From the NCBI RefSeq assembly GCF_031844685.1, contig NZ_CP134605.1, positions 3,430,001 through 3,494,000 of the forward strand: a stretch of DNA of 64,000 nucleotides. The letters are read 5' to 3'. The notes below the pieces were generated by a model that saw only the letters and a list, made by a program, of their open reading frames with translations, was not told where the DNA came from and searched no databases. Numbering within the stretch: position 1 is the first letter of the stretch; every line of letters starts with the position of its first letter. Origin of the DNA: Streptomyces sp. ITFR-21. Lineage in GTDB: Bacteria > Actinomycetota > Actinomycetes > Streptomycetales > Streptomycetaceae. Below, piece by piece: positions 8,203-16,568 of this stretch. The position numbers and the translations under genes are program-made.

Positions 8203-11043
8203 TCAGGCGGTCGGCAGCGGCAGTTCGAACCAGACGACCTTGCCGACCGCCTTGCGACTGGTCCCCCAGCGCTGTGAAAGCTGCGAGACCAGGGCGAGCC
8301 CCCGCCCCTGCTGGTCGTCGGCGTCCGCGCGCTGGAGATGCGGCATGTTGTGGTTGTCGTCGCTCACCTCGACCAGCAGTTTGCCGACCCGCATCAACCG
8401 TAGCTCGACCTCGTACGACGCTGCCCGTATCGCGTTGGTCACCAGCTCGCTGACCAGCAACTCCGTGGTGTCGCTGAGCCGTCCCAGGCCCCATGCGGCC
8501 AGTTGGCGGCGGGTCAGGTCCCGGGCGGCGGCCACCTCGGAGTTGTCCAGGCGCAGCGTCCAGCGCGCCACGTCCTGCGGCGGGATGCCCTCGAACCGGG
8601 CGACGAGCAGCGCGACGTCATCCCTGCGGTCCTCCGAGTGCACCCGGGCCAGGATCTGCGCGCATACGTCCTCGGGCGTCTGCTCCGGTTCGATCACGGT
8701 GGCGCACAGGGCGGCCAGCCCGGCGTCTATGCCCTGCCCGCGCACTTCCACCAGCCCGTCCGTGCACAGCACCAGCCAGCTGCCGTCCGGTACCGGGACC
8801 TCCACGGTCTCGAACGGCACCCCGCCCACCCCGATCGGCGCGCCGCCGGGGATCTCCAGCAACTCGCTGCGCCCGTCGTAGCCGGCCGACAGCACCGGCG
8901 GGATATGGCCGGCGTTGGCGAGGGTCAAGGTGCGCGCGATCGGGTCGTAGACGGTGTACACGCAGGTCGCTAGGTGCTCGGGGCTCAGCCGGTGGGCCAG
9001 GTTGTCGAGGTGGCGCAGCAGCTGCGCCGGCGGCAGGTCCAGGGCCGCCATGGTGATCACGGCGGTACGGAACTGGCCCATCACCGTCGCCGCCTGCAGG
9101 CCGTGTCCCATCACGTCGCCCACGATCAGTGCGACCCGGCCGCCGGGCAGCTGGATCGCGTCGAACCAGTCGCCGCCGACCTGGGCCTGCCGGTCACCCG
9201 GCATGTAGTGGTGCGCGATGCGGACCCCGGGGATGCGGGGCGGCCGGGTCGGCATCATGGAGCGCTGCAAGGTGGCGGCGGCGCGCGACTCCTGGAGGTG
9301 CAGCCGGGCGTTGTCGATGTGTACGGCGCCGCGGGACACCACCTCGGTGGCGGTGGCGGCGTCGCGGGCGTCGAACGGGCGGCGCCCGGGTCCGCGCAGG
9401 AAGCACACCCGGCCGAGTACGGTGCCGCGCGCGCTGAGCGGCGCCACGATCATGGAGTGGCCGGGCAGCAGCGGGGCGAGCGATGGCACCCCCAGGTCGC
9501 TCGCGATGTCGGGGGCGAGGGTCGGGTCGACGACGGGGATGAGCACGGGGTCGCCGGCCCGCGGCACGATCTGCGCGGCGGGCAGCGTCAGCAGCTCGCC
9601 CTCGGGGAGGGCCGCCTCCCAGACCCCGGGCGGACCCTCGTAGGCGATGGCGACCCGGCGGATGAGCACGGTGCTGCGGGGCCGGTCGTCGTTGGGCGGC
9701 TCGGTGTCGGAGAAGAGCTCCTCCACGATGAGGACGGCCGCGAAGTCGGCGAATCGCGGCACTGTGACCGTGCACAGCTCGCGGGCGGTGGTCTGCAGAT
9801 CGAGGGTGGAGCCCACCACCGCGCCGGTCTCGCGGAGCAGCGCGAGCTGCTCGTCCAGCGCGGTGCCGGCGGTCGGGCGGGGGGTCTGCCGGGCCGCGGC
9901 GGTGGTCGGCACGGCGGTGAAACCGGGGGACGACGACGCCGGGGACAGCGAGGTGACCGAGGGCAGCGGCACGGCGGTGAGCGCGGACGCCCTGGACAGG
10001 TCGCCGACCGGCGGGGTGGCGCCGCCGGCGGCGGGGCCGTCGGGATACGGGGGTGGCGGCAGCTCCCGGCGGACGGACCGGGCGGCGGCCCGCGAGGCGG
10101 CGCTGACCTGGGCGTAGTCGTGCGGGACGACCGGCAGCCGGGTGCTGCCCTCGACCTCCAGACCGGGCTGCCCGAGCGGCGCGATCTGCCGCACGATGCG
10201 GTCCAGCCGGCCGGGACTGACACCGGGCAGTACACCGCGCAGCCGGGCGGCCATGGCGCGGGCCCGCGCCGGGTCGTCGGCGGGCGTCAGTACCGCCGCG
10301 ACGGAGATGTCCTGCCGCTGTGGGCCCTGCGCCGTGTAGGGCAGCAGCCGCCCGCCGAGGGCGATCCGCAGGCTGCCGGTGCGCAGCGGTTTGGCGTGGG
10401 CGGCGATGGCCAGCAGGCTCGGGCCGGTCGGCTCCATGATCCGGTAGGTCCACCACAGGACGTCCTTGATGACGCCTTCCCGATCGGTGGCCGCGAGCGC
10501 GCCCGCCCACGCGGGCTGGGTGAGGTCGTCCAGCAGATCGAGGGTGTCCTGGTGCTGGGCGGCGGACCGCACGCCGGCCGGGGCCGTCCCCGACGGCCTC
10601 GCCGAGAGCAGTTCGGAGGCGCGGTGGCCGAAGACGTGCTCCCAGTGGTGGCCGAACAGCTCCTCGGCACCCCGGTTCCAGTACGAGATGCGGCCGTCGG
10701 GGTCCACGCACAGCACGGCGAGACGGACCAGCGCGGCCACGTCGGGGACCAGGTCGGCCGGTTCCGGGGGCTGCGGGTCCCGGTCCGGTGCGGCGGCGGG
10801 TACGGGGGCACGTCGGGGCGCCGGACGGCCGGCGGCGAGCATGCTCTGCCGCCTGCGGGGGCCGTCCCGGTCCGGCAACTTGGGGTGCTCGTGCGGCTCT
10901 CGGTCTTCGCGCTGTTCATAACCGATGGGATGGTCGGTGTGCTGATCTGCGTCGGGGGCTGCGGACTGCCGGGTGATCTCGTCCAACGTCGTGCACCTGC
11001 GGTTCGGCGCTGAGTGGGCTTCCTTTGGCCCTAAGGCAAGCAC
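8203..11043 (-). CDS. PAS-GAF-PP2C(SpoIIE)-HATPase regulatory protein
   Basis: Large (up to 946 residues) Streptomyces-type regulator combining a sensor, a phosphatase and an anti-sigma-like ATPase. After a polar N-terminus there is a PAS domain (about 100-165, with DPDGRISYWNRGAEELFG), a second PAS-like region, then a GAF domain (about 400-560). A SpoIIE-type PP2C domain follows (about 600-790; QVGGDWFDAI, VGDVMGHGL, NAGHIPPVL, CTDGLVE). The C-terminal HATPase_c_2 domain (about 815-945) has TELLVSELVTNAI and GRGLALV. Such proteins are thought to act in partner-switching control of sigma factors. The true start is uncertain: GTG at 11043 is the longest option, and a TTG near 10986 is possible. 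Confidence 0.85.
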   Translation of the reverse strand: MLALGPKEAHSAPNRRCTTLDEITRQSAAPDADQHTDHPIGYEQREDREPHEHPKLPDRDGPRRRQSMLAAGRPAPRRAPVPAAAPDRDPQPPEPADLVPDVAALVRLAVLCVDPDGRISYWNRGAEELFGHHWEHVFGHRASELLSARPSGTAPAGVRSAAQHQDTLDLLDDLTQPAWAGALAATDREGVIKDVLWWTYRIMEPTGPSLLAIAAHAKPLRTGSLRIALGGRLLPYTAQGPQRQDISVAAVLTPADDPARARAMAARLRGVLPGVSPGRLDRIVRQIAPLGQPGLEVEGSTRLPVVPHDYAQVSAASRAAARSVRRELPPPPYPDGPAAGGATPPVGDLSRASALTAVPLPSVTSLSPASSSPGFTAVPTTAAARQTPRPTAGTALDEQLALLRETGAVVGSTLDLQTTARELCTVTVPRFADFAAVLIVEELFSDTEPPNDDRPRSTVLIRRVAIAYEGPPGVWEAALPEGELLTLPAAQIVPRAGDPVLIPVVDPTLAPDIASDLGVPSLAPLLPGHSMIVAPLSARGTVLGRVCFLRGPGRRPFDARDAATATEVVSRGAVHIDNARLHLQESRAAATLQRSMMPTRPPRIPGVRIAHHYMPGDRQAQVGGDWFDAIQLPGGRVALIVGDVMGHGLQAATVMGQFRTAVITMAALDLPPAQLLRHLDNLAHRLSPEHLATCVYTVYDPIARTLTLANAGHIPPVLSAGYDGRSELLEIPGGAPIGVGGVPFETVEVPVPDGSWLVLCTDGLVEVRGQGIDAGLAALCATVIEPEQTPEDVCAQILARVHSEDRRDDVALLVARFEGIPPQDVARWTLRLDNSEVAAARDLTRRQLAAWGLGRLSDTTELLVSELVTNAIRAASYEVELRLMRVGKLLVEVSDDNHNMPHLQRADADDQQGRGLALVSQLSQRWGTSRKAVGKVVWFELPLPTA

Positions 11044-11117
11044 GAAACCATGGACGGAGTCGACAGGATTGCCGGATTACCCCTCGGTAGTGGGACGCTG
11101 ACGTGCCGTTCGCTGAC

Positions 11118-11230
11118 GGGAGCGGGCGGGAGCGGGCGGGAGCGGGCGGGAGCGCCCGGGAGCGCCCGGGAGCACCCGGGAACGGCCCCGAACGGCCGGG
11201 AACACGGAGGGACGGCCGGGAACCGACGGG
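11118..11230. repeat. Degenerate 10-bp tandem repeat
   Basis: About eleven units of period 10, drifting from GGGAGCGGGC (11118, 11128, 11138) through GGGAGCGCCC (11148, 11158) to GGGAACGGCC-like copies. It lies in the divergent spacer between the PP2C regulator and the J-domain gene. No coding use. Confidence 0.8.
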
Positions 11231-11377
11231 GCCGACGGGGAACTGAGGGGGAGCGGGCGGGAGGGGCAGGGGGGCCGGACCGGGTGGGTGCGCTGGGTGC
11301 GGCTGGAGGTGCCTCACCGTGGTGGGCTCCGGCGTGGTCGGGTGGTACGGCACGGCGGCCCGCCGTACGGGGGGCGA

Positions 11378-11393
11378 TGTTTCACGTGGAACA
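11378..11393. promoter_or_regulatory. parS site (ParB-binding sequence)
   Basis: TGTTTCACGTGGAACA; read on the minus strand it is TGTTCCACGTGAAACA, an exact fit to the bacterial parS consensus TGTTNCACGTGAAACA. It lies in an intergenic spacer, 56 nt before the J-domain gene. Streptomycetes carry many parS sites clustered around oriC, which agrees with the gene content of this window. It is the only such site I found in the 64 kb. Confidence 0.85.
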
Positions 11394-11436
11394 TTGCCCC
11401 GGCCCGCTGACTGAAAGGGATGGGTTGCGCAGGGCC

Positions 11437-11448
11437 TAGGCTGTCCGG
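11437..11448 (+). promoter_or_regulatory. -10-like hexamer of a leaderless transcript
   Basis: TAGGCT (11437-11442) ends 6 nt before the GTG at 11449; no ribosome binding site is present. Confidence 0.45.
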
Positions 11449-12267
11449 GTGACCAACACCTCCGGTACCGAATCCTCCGCTGCCGCCCCCGCGCCCGCGC
11501 CGGGCTCCGAGGACCGGCTGGCGAAGGCGGTGCGCGCGGCCGAGCAGGCCCTGATCGAGTTCGAGATCGCGGTGGACACCTACCGGGTCGAGGTCGAGAA
11601 CTTCTCCCGGCTCCATCATCAGCGGCTCGGCCCGATGTACGCGCGGCTCGACGAGCTGGACGCGCTGATCGCGGAGGCCGTCGCGGCGAACAGCGGCGAC
11701 CGGGCGGACATCGAACGCGCCTGGGAGGCCAGGGCGCTGGTGATGCCCATGCCGGGAGTCGAGGAACTGTTCGGCGGGCTGCTGGGCTCGGACGGGGTAC
11801 GACCGGTGGAGGACCCGAATCCGCCTCGCCGGGTCCGGCCGGGCAAGGAGGCTCAGCGGCTCTACCGGGAGCTCGCCCGCAGGGCCCACCCCGACCTCGC
11901 CCAGGACGAGGCCGAGAAGGAGCGCCGCAGCGCCTTCATCGCCCGGGTCAACGAGGCCTACGCCTACGCCGACGAGGACCTGCTGCGGGCCCTGGCGGAG
12001 GAATGGGCGGCCGGGCCGGCGCCGGAGGAGGAGCTGCCCGATGAGGCCGAGGTGCTCTACGCCCGCCTGGAATGGCTCGCCGAACGCAAGGAGAAGCTGG
12101 CGGCACTGGCGGCCGAGCTGGCCGACAGCGCGATCGGGCAGATGATGGGGCTGGCGCCGGACGACCCGGATGCGCTGCTCAACGAGATCGCCGAGCAGCT
12201 GCTGACCCAGGTCGCCCAGCGCGAGGCCCGGCTCGCCGAACTCGTCCACCAGACGTCCAGCGGCTGA
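11449..12267 (+). CDS. J-domain (DnaJ-like) coiled-coil protein
   Basis: 272-residue protein of unassigned cellular role. The middle (about 140-190) looks like a J domain: KEAQRLYRELARRAHPDLAQ contains the HPD motif needed to stimulate DnaK ATPase, followed by FIARVNEAYAY, typical of helix III. It is flanked by Ala/Glu-rich helices: an N-terminal coiled coil (about 20-90) and a C-terminal one (about 205-270). No zinc-finger or Gly/Phe region, so it is not a canonical DnaJ. Start is GTG at 11449, probably leaderless. No DnaK partner lies nearby. I infer a DnaK co-chaperone or adaptor; the substrate is unknown. Confidence 0.72.
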   Translation: MTNTSGTESSAAAPAPAPGSEDRLAKAVRAAEQALIEFEIAVDTYRVEVENFSRLHHQRLGPMYARLDELDALIAEAVAANSGDRADIERAWEARALVMPMPGVEELFGGLLGSDGVRPVEDPNPPRRVRPGKEAQRLYRELARRAHPDLAQDEAEKERRSAFIARVNEAYAYADEDLLRALAEEWAAGPAPEEELPDEAEVLYARLEWLAERKEKLAALAAELADSAIGQMMGLAPDDPDALLNEIAEQLLTQVAQREARLAELVHQTSSG

Positions 12268-12436
12268 CGCGGTACCGGCCGCTCGTCCGGCCGCCCGGTC
12301 GGCGCTGTCCGACGGCTGTTTCCGGCTCGGCGGTCGGTATCCCCGGCGGCTGAGGTAGCTTTTCCCCGTTGCCTGTCAGCGGTTCGCGCCCGGTGCGCTA
12401 CCGCCAACTCTTGCCGTGCCCAGGAGGCCGCGTCCG

Positions 12437-12769
12437 ATGTTCCGCTCCCAGCTGCCCGCGGTGGATGCCGCCGCCGTCCCTGCCGACGCGATTCTGCTGG
12501 ACGTCCGCGAGAACGACGAGTGGGCCGCCGGGCACGCCGACGGCGCCCTGCACATCCCGATGGGCGAGGTCGTCTCGCGCTTCGCCGAGGTCCCCGAGGG
12601 CGGCCGGGTGCATGTGGTCTGCCGGGTCGGCGGCCGTTCGGCACAGGTCACCCAGTACCTGATCGGGCAGGGCGTCGACGCCGTCAACGTCAACGGCGGC
12701 ATGCTCGACTGGGAGGCCGCCGGCCGCCCGGTGGTGGACGACAACGGCGCCGAGGGCTACGTCCTCTAG
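12437..12769 (+). CDS. Single-domain rhodanese-like sulfurtransferase
   Basis: 110-residue rhodanese. The domain fills the protein: ILLDVRENDEWAAGHADGA near 19-37 (DVR motif) and the active-site loop VVCRVGGRSAQV with catalytic Cys62, ending in NGGMLDWEAAGRPV. Expected to carry persulfide sulfur from thiosulfate or a protein donor; the true donor is unknown. The ATG at 12437 follows AGGAGG by 9-10 nt. The stop codon TAG (12767-12769) is the last three bases before an IS element and lies within its 4-bp target duplication, so the insertion left the reading frame intact but removed the native 3' context. Confidence 0.9.
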   Translation: MFRSQLPAVDAAAVPADAILLDVRENDEWAAGHADGALHIPMGEVVSRFAEVPEGGRVHVVCRVGGRSAQVTQYLIGQGVDAVNVNGGMLDWEAAGRPVVDDNGAEGYVL

Positions 12770-12788
12770 ATGAATGAGTCCAAGGGTT
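12770..12788 (+). repeat. Left terminal inverted repeat of the IS982 element
   Basis: ATGAATGAGTCCAAGGGTT, directly after the rhodanese stop codon; pairs with the right end with one mismatch (position 5, A versus T). Confidence 0.85.
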
Positions 12789-12827
12789 CGCCTGCGGACA
12801 TGGTGCGAGGGCGCCCATGGTCGGTGT

Positions 12828-13742
12828 GTGAAGACAAACCTGGACACCCTCGCGACTGCACTCTATGCCCGGATCGATGATGAGTTGAAGGCTTCGCCGG
12901 GGCTGGCCCCGTGGCGGCCGAAGGTGGGGATCGCGCCTACGCTCAGCGATGCTGAACTGGTCACTCTGGCGGTGATGTCGGCGCTGCTCGGGTACACCTC
13001 CGAGCGGCGGTGGCTGCGCCGCGTCGACCGCGACTTCCGCGGCATGTTCCCCTACGTGCCCCAGCCCTCCGGCTACGGCAAGCGACTGCGTGCCGCATCG
13101 TCCCTGCTCACCAGCACCATCCGGATCCTGGCCCGGGACACCTCGCTGTGGACCGACGACGTGTGGGTGGTCGATTCCACACCGGTCGGCTGCGGCTGCT
13201 CGCGGGAGACCGCGAAACGGTCGGACCTGGCCGGCTGGGCGGAGTACGGCTACTGCGCGTCGCACTCCCGGTATTTCTGGGGACTGCGCCTGCACCTGGT
13301 GTGCACGCTGGGCGGCCTGCCGGTCCTGTTCGCGCTGACCGGCGCGAAGGCCGACGAACGCGAGACCCTGCGCGACATGCTCGACACCGCACCCGACGTG
13401 GCCGCCTCCCACCCCGGCCAGACGATCATCGGCGACAAGAACTACTACGGACACGACTTCGAGCACGACCTCACCGAACGTCACCTGCACCTGCTGCGAC
13501 CGGCCCGCAAGGGCGAACCCGAACGGCCCGGCGCGCACCTGTTCAAACCGTTGCGACAGACCATCGAGTCGATCAACCAGACCCTCAAAGGCCAGCTCGA
13601 CCTGGAACGGCACGGCGGCAAGAGCCCGGCGGGCGTCACCGCACGAGTCCTGTCCCGCGTCCTCGCGCTGACCGCCGCGATCTGGCTCAACGACAAAACC
13701 GGGCAACCCATCAAGCGATCCCTGACCGCCTACGACCACTAA
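12828..13742 (+). CDS. IS982-family transposase
   Basis: 304-residue DDE transposase. The start is GTG at 12828, giving MKTNLDTLATALYARIDDEL, the usual N-terminus of streptomycete IS982 transposases; no strong ribosome binding site. Catalytic region: WVVDSTPV (first Asp), IIGDKNYYG (second Asp) and RQTIESINQTLKGQL (Glu). An N-terminal helical region with TLSDAELVTLAVMSALLG precedes it. The frame is open through both halves and the stop lies 10 bp before the right inverted repeat, so the element could still be active. Confidence 0.9.
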   Translation: MKTNLDTLATALYARIDDELKASPGLAPWRPKVGIAPTLSDAELVTLAVMSALLGYTSERRWLRRVDRDFRGMFPYVPQPSGYGKRLRAASSLLTSTIRILARDTSLWTDDVWVVDSTPVGCGCSRETAKRSDLAGWAEYGYCASHSRYFWGLRLHLVCTLGGLPVLFALTGAKADERETLRDMLDTAPDVAASHPGQTIIGDKNYYGHDFEHDLTERHLHLLRPARKGEPERPGAHLFKPLRQTIESINQTLKGQLDLERHGGKSPAGVTARVLSRVLALTAAIWLNDKTGQPIKRSLTAYDH

Positions 13743-13752
13743 CCGTGACCCC

Positions 13753-13771
13753 AACCCTTGGACTCAATCAT
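13753..13771 (-). repeat. Right terminal inverted repeat of the IS982 element
   Basis: AACCCTTGGACTCAATCAT; reverse complement differs from the left repeat at one position. Followed by CTAG. Confidence 0.85.
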
Positions 13772-13798
13772 CTAGGGCCTGGGGTGACCTTCCGGCCG

Positions 13799-14935
13799 TC
13801 AGGCGTCGAAGTCCACCTCGACCACCGGTGTCACCGGATGCGACTGGCACGCCAGTACATACCCGGCCTCGGTCTCCTCGGGCTCCAGCGCGAAGTTGCG
13901 GTCCATCCGCACCTCACCGGAGACCAGCTTCGCCCGGCAGGTCCCGCACACCCCGCCCTTGCAGGCGTAGGGGGCGTCCGACCGGTTCCGCAGCACGGTC
14001 TCCAGTACGGACTCGCCGCCCGCCGACGGCCAGCTGCCACCCCGGCCGTCCAGCGTCACCCGCACGGTGCCGCCGCCGGACGTCGGCCCGGCCGCGGCCG
14101 GGCCCGCCGGAACCTCGTCCACATGGAAGATCTCCTGGTGGACCCGGGACCGGGGCACGCCCAGCGCGTTCAGCGCGTGCTCGGCGGCGCCCACCAGCCC
14201 GAGCGGCCCGCACAGAAACCAGGCGTCCACGGCGGACACCGGCAGCAGCGCCGGGAGCAGCGTGACCAGTCGGTCCGCGTCAAGGCGCCCGGACGGCAGC
14301 CCCGACCGCCGGTCCTCCCGGGACAGCGCGGACACCAGCTGGAACCGGTCCGGCCACCGGTCCTTCAGGTCCGCCACCTCCTCCAGGAACATCGTGGACG
14401 CGGCCGTCCGGTCGCTGCGGATCAGGCAGAAGCCCGCCGCCGGCTCCCGCGCCAGCACCGTGCCGATCTGCGCCAGCACCGGCGTGATGCCGCTGCCGCC
14501 GACCACCGCGGCGAACCGCCCCGGGCGCGGTTCCAGCACGAACCGCCCCGCGGGGGTCATCACGTCCAGCACATCGCCGGCCAGCAGTTCCTTGAGGGCG
14601 TACGTGGAGAACGCGCCGTCCTCGACCAGCCGCACCCCTACCCGCAGCCGCGCCGGCCCGCGAGAGGCTCCGGGCACCGGCCCCGAAGCCGGTGCGGGTC
14701 TCGGCCCGGACGCTGATCCGGTGGCCGAAGCACCCGGTATCGGGTCCGCGGGCACCGGGTCGCACAGTGAGTACGTCCGCCTGATCTCGACGCCTCCCAC
14801 CTGTCGGCGGATGGTGATGTGCTGGCCCGGCGCGTACCAGTAGGCGGCGCGCAGTTCGTCGGGGACCTCGAAGGAGATGGTCACCGAGTCGTCCGTGAGC
14901 GGGCAAACCTCCGCCACCCGGAGCTGATGGAACAT
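13799..14935 (-). CDS. paaE: Phenylacetyl-CoA epoxidase reductase PaaE
   Basis: 378-residue oxidoreductase that passes electrons from NADPH to the PaaABCD oxygenase. Order of domains: FAD-binding barrel (about 1-140; RRTYSLC, with GAFSTY further on), NAD-binding domain (about 150-275; VVGGSGITPVL, FLCGPLGLV), and a C-terminal plant-type 2Fe-2S ferredoxin with CKGGVCGTC and a distal Cys in LACQS. A Pro/Ala/Ser/Gly-rich insertion of ~30 residues (about 64-96) splits the flavin domain, which is unusual. The ATG at 14935 directly follows the paaD stop, with GGAGG within the paaD end. Last gene of the leftward paaABCDE operon; the IS element lies 27 bp beyond its stop. Confidence 0.95.
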   Translation of the reverse strand: MFHQLRVAEVCPLTDDSVTISFEVPDELRAAYWYAPGQHITIRRQVGGVEIRRTYSLCDPVPADPIPGASATGSASGPRPAPASGPVPGASRGPARLRVGVRLVEDGAFSTYALKELLAGDVLDVMTPAGRFVLEPRPGRFAAVVGGSGITPVLAQIGTVLAREPAAGFCLIRSDRTAASTMFLEEVADLKDRWPDRFQLVSALSREDRRSGLPSGRLDADRLVTLLPALLPVSAVDAWFLCGPLGLVGAAEHALNALGVPRSRVHQEIFHVDEVPAGPAAAGPTSGGGTVRVTLDGRGGSWPSAGGESVLETVLRNRSDAPYACKGGVCGTCRAKLVSGEVRMDRNFALEPEETEAGYVLACQSHPVTPVVEVDFDA

Positions 14936-15496
14936 TCACACCTCCTTGAAGTGGTCGAAGGGTTCCCGGCAGGTCTCACAGCGCCGCAGCGCCTTGCACG
15001 CGGTGGAGGAGAAGCGGCTCAGCAGCCGGGTGTCGGTCGAGCCGCAGTGCGGGCAGCGGATCGCCAGGTCCACGGCCACCGGGCCGGCGCCACCCGGGTC
15101 GGCCGCCGTGCCAGCGGACCGGTGGCGTGGGGGCGCCACCCCGGCCTCGGCGAGCTTGCGGCGGCCCTCCGGGCTGATCGCGTCGGTCGACCAGGCCGGC
15201 GCGAGCACGGTCCGCACCTCCACCTCGGCCATGCCGTGGGCCTTGAGCACGTCGGCGACATCGGCGGCCATGGTGTCGATGGCCGGGCAGGCCGTCCAGG
15301 TCGGCGTCAGCTCCACCGCCACCCGGCCCGGACCGAGGACCCGTATGCCCCGCAACACGCCCAGCTCGGCCAGCGAGACCACCGGCAGCTCGGGGTCGGG
15401 CACAGCGCCCGCCAGCCGCAGCAGTTCGCGCTCCAGCGGGGTCGGGGAGACGGCGCCGGGTCCGGTCGCCCCGGCGGGGGCCCCGGCGGTCACCAT
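14936..15496 (-). CDS. paaD: Phenylacetate degradation protein PaaD (MIP18-like, zinc ribbon)
   Basis: 186-residue PaaD, thought to help Fe-S or di-iron maturation of the epoxidase complex. The N-terminal half is a DUF59/MIP18 domain (VPDPELPVVSLAELGVLR; LTPTWTACPAID with the conserved Cys). The C-terminus is a zinc-ribbon-like segment with CPHCGSTDT and CETCREPFDHFKEV. Start is ATG at 15496, overlapping the paaC stop by 7 bp, so coupled translation is likely. Length and motifs are typical. Confidence 0.94.
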   Translation of the reverse strand: MVTAGAPAGATGPGAVSPTPLERELLRLAGAVPDPELPVVSLAELGVLRGIRVLGPGRVAVELTPTWTACPAIDTMAADVADVLKAHGMAEVEVRTVLAPAWSTDAISPEGRRKLAEAGVAPPRHRSAGTAADPGGAGPVAVDLAIRCPHCGSTDTRLLSRFSSTACKALRRCETCREPFDHFKEV

Positions 15497-16257
15497 GACG
15501 CCCCCGGGTGCGCCCGGTGCAGATACTGCATCTCGGCCAGCAGCAGCCCGAACGGCTCGGTGTGCACGCCCTGCCGTCCGGCGCCGGCCGACCACAAAAC
15601 ACGGTCCGGGCCCCCCGGAGGCATCAGCGTGGCCCGCCGCAGGATCGCCGTCACCCGCTCCAGCCAGCGCTCGCGCAGCGCCGGCAGGTCGACGTCCAGG
15701 CCGTCCAGCGGCTCGAACAGCTCGCCCGTGTACCGCCACACCCCTTCCAGGGCACGCTGCATCCGGCGGTGGCTCTCCTCGGTGCCGTCGCCGAGCCGCA
15801 GCGTCCACTGCTCGGCGTGGTCGCGGTGGTAGGCCACCTCCTTGACCGCCTTCGCGGCCAGCGGTGCCAGCGCCCCGCCGGCCGCCGCCAGCGCGGCGTA
15901 GAGCAGCTCCTGGTGAACGGAGAAGCAGAGCTGGCGGGCGATGGTGTCGGCGAAGTCCCCGTTCGGCCGCTCCACCAGCTGCACATTGCGGAACTCGTGC
16001 TCCGCGCGCAGGAACGCCAGCTCGTCCTCGTCACCGGTCAGCGAGAGCAGGGTGCGGGCCTGGCCGAGCAGGTCGAGCGCGATGTTGGTGAGGGCGACGT
16101 CCTCCTCCAGCACCGGGGCGCTCCCGGCCCACTCCCCCAGTCGCTGGGCGAGTACCAGGGCGTCGTCACCGAGTGCCCGGGCGGCAGCGGCGGCGGTGCC
16201 GGTCAGCCGCGTCGCCGGGGCCGCCGGGGCCGCGCCGGTCGTCTCCACGGCGGTCAC
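15490..16257 (-). CDS. paaC: Phenylacetyl-CoA epoxidase structural subunit PaaC
   Basis: 255-residue ferritin-like helical protein, the non-catalytic partner of PaaA. Recognised by ALGDDALVLAQRLGEWAG, ALTNIALDLLGQARTLL, FRNVQLVERPNGDFADTI and KEVAYHRDHAEQW. It keeps several Glu/His positions of the fold but serves structurally. GTG start at 16257 overlaps the paaB stop (GTGA). Third gene of the operon. Confidence 0.95.
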   Translation of the reverse strand: MTAVETTGAAPAAPATRLTGTAAAAARALGDDALVLAQRLGEWAGSAPVLEEDVALTNIALDLLGQARTLLSLTGDEDELAFLRAEHEFRNVQLVERPNGDFADTIARQLCFSVHQELLYAALAAAGGALAPLAAKAVKEVAYHRDHAEQWTLRLGDGTEESHRRMQRALEGVWRYTGELFEPLDGLDVDLPALRERWLERVTAILRRATLMPPGGPDRVLWSAGAGRQGVHTEPFGLLLAEMQYLHRAHPGASW

Positions 16258-16568
16258 AGGTGTCTCACCCCTTCCGGGATCTCGTAGAACGTCGGGTGGC
16301 GGTACGGCTTGTCTGCCGCCGGATCGAAAAACGCGTCCTTCTCGTCGGGGGAGGAGGCGGTGATCGCGGTGGACGGCACCACCCAGACCGAGACGCCCTC
16401 GGCGCGGCGGGTGTACAGGTCGCGGGCGTTGCGGAGCGCCATCAGGGCGTCGGGCGCGTGCAGGCTTCCGGCGTGGCTGTGGCTGAGCCCGCGCCGGCTG
16501 CGGACGAAGACCTCCCACAGGGGCCATCCGGCGCCGAGCGGCCCGCTCCCCGGCTGGTTCTCGGTCAT
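16254..16568 (-). CDS. paaB: Phenylacetyl-CoA epoxidase subunit PaaB
   Basis: 104-residue small subunit. Signatures: [32 protein letters not shown] and [13 protein letters not shown], followed by [13 protein letters not shown]. It bridges PaaAC units in the complex. ATG at 16568 overlaps the paaA stop (ATGA), and its own stop overlaps the paaC start. Confidence 0.95.
   Translation of the reverse strand: MTENQPGSGPLGAGWPLWEVFVRSRRGLSHSHAGSLHAPDALMALRNARDLYTRRAEGVSVWVVPSTAITASSPDEKDAFFDPAADKPYRHPTFYEIPEGVRHL

Larger units (their letters stand above)
12770..13771 (+). mobile_element. IS982-family insertion sequence, complete
   Basis: 1002-bp element bounded by inverted repeats ATGAATGAGTCCAAGGGTT (12770-12788) and its complement at 13753-13771, which match at 18 of 19 positions. 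CTAG flanks both ends (12766-12769 and 13772-13775) and could be a 4-bp target duplication, although it is itself a palindrome. It holds one intact transposase gene. Size and transposase fit IS982. It inserted between the rhodanese stop codon and the 3' end of paaE. Both ends and the gene are intact, so recent insertion is likely. Confidence 0.88.

Noticed and set aside
8974..11013. Plus-strand 679-codon frame opposite the PP2C regulator
   Set aside because: Mirror frame of a gene with intact PP2C and ATPase motifs; no ribosome binding site.
11384..11389. Other CACGTG hexamers as further parS sites
   Set aside because: Several CACGTG occurrences (for example near 31599, 33112, 36956 and 45329) lack the flanking TGTTNC/GAAACA arms; only 11378-11393 fits.
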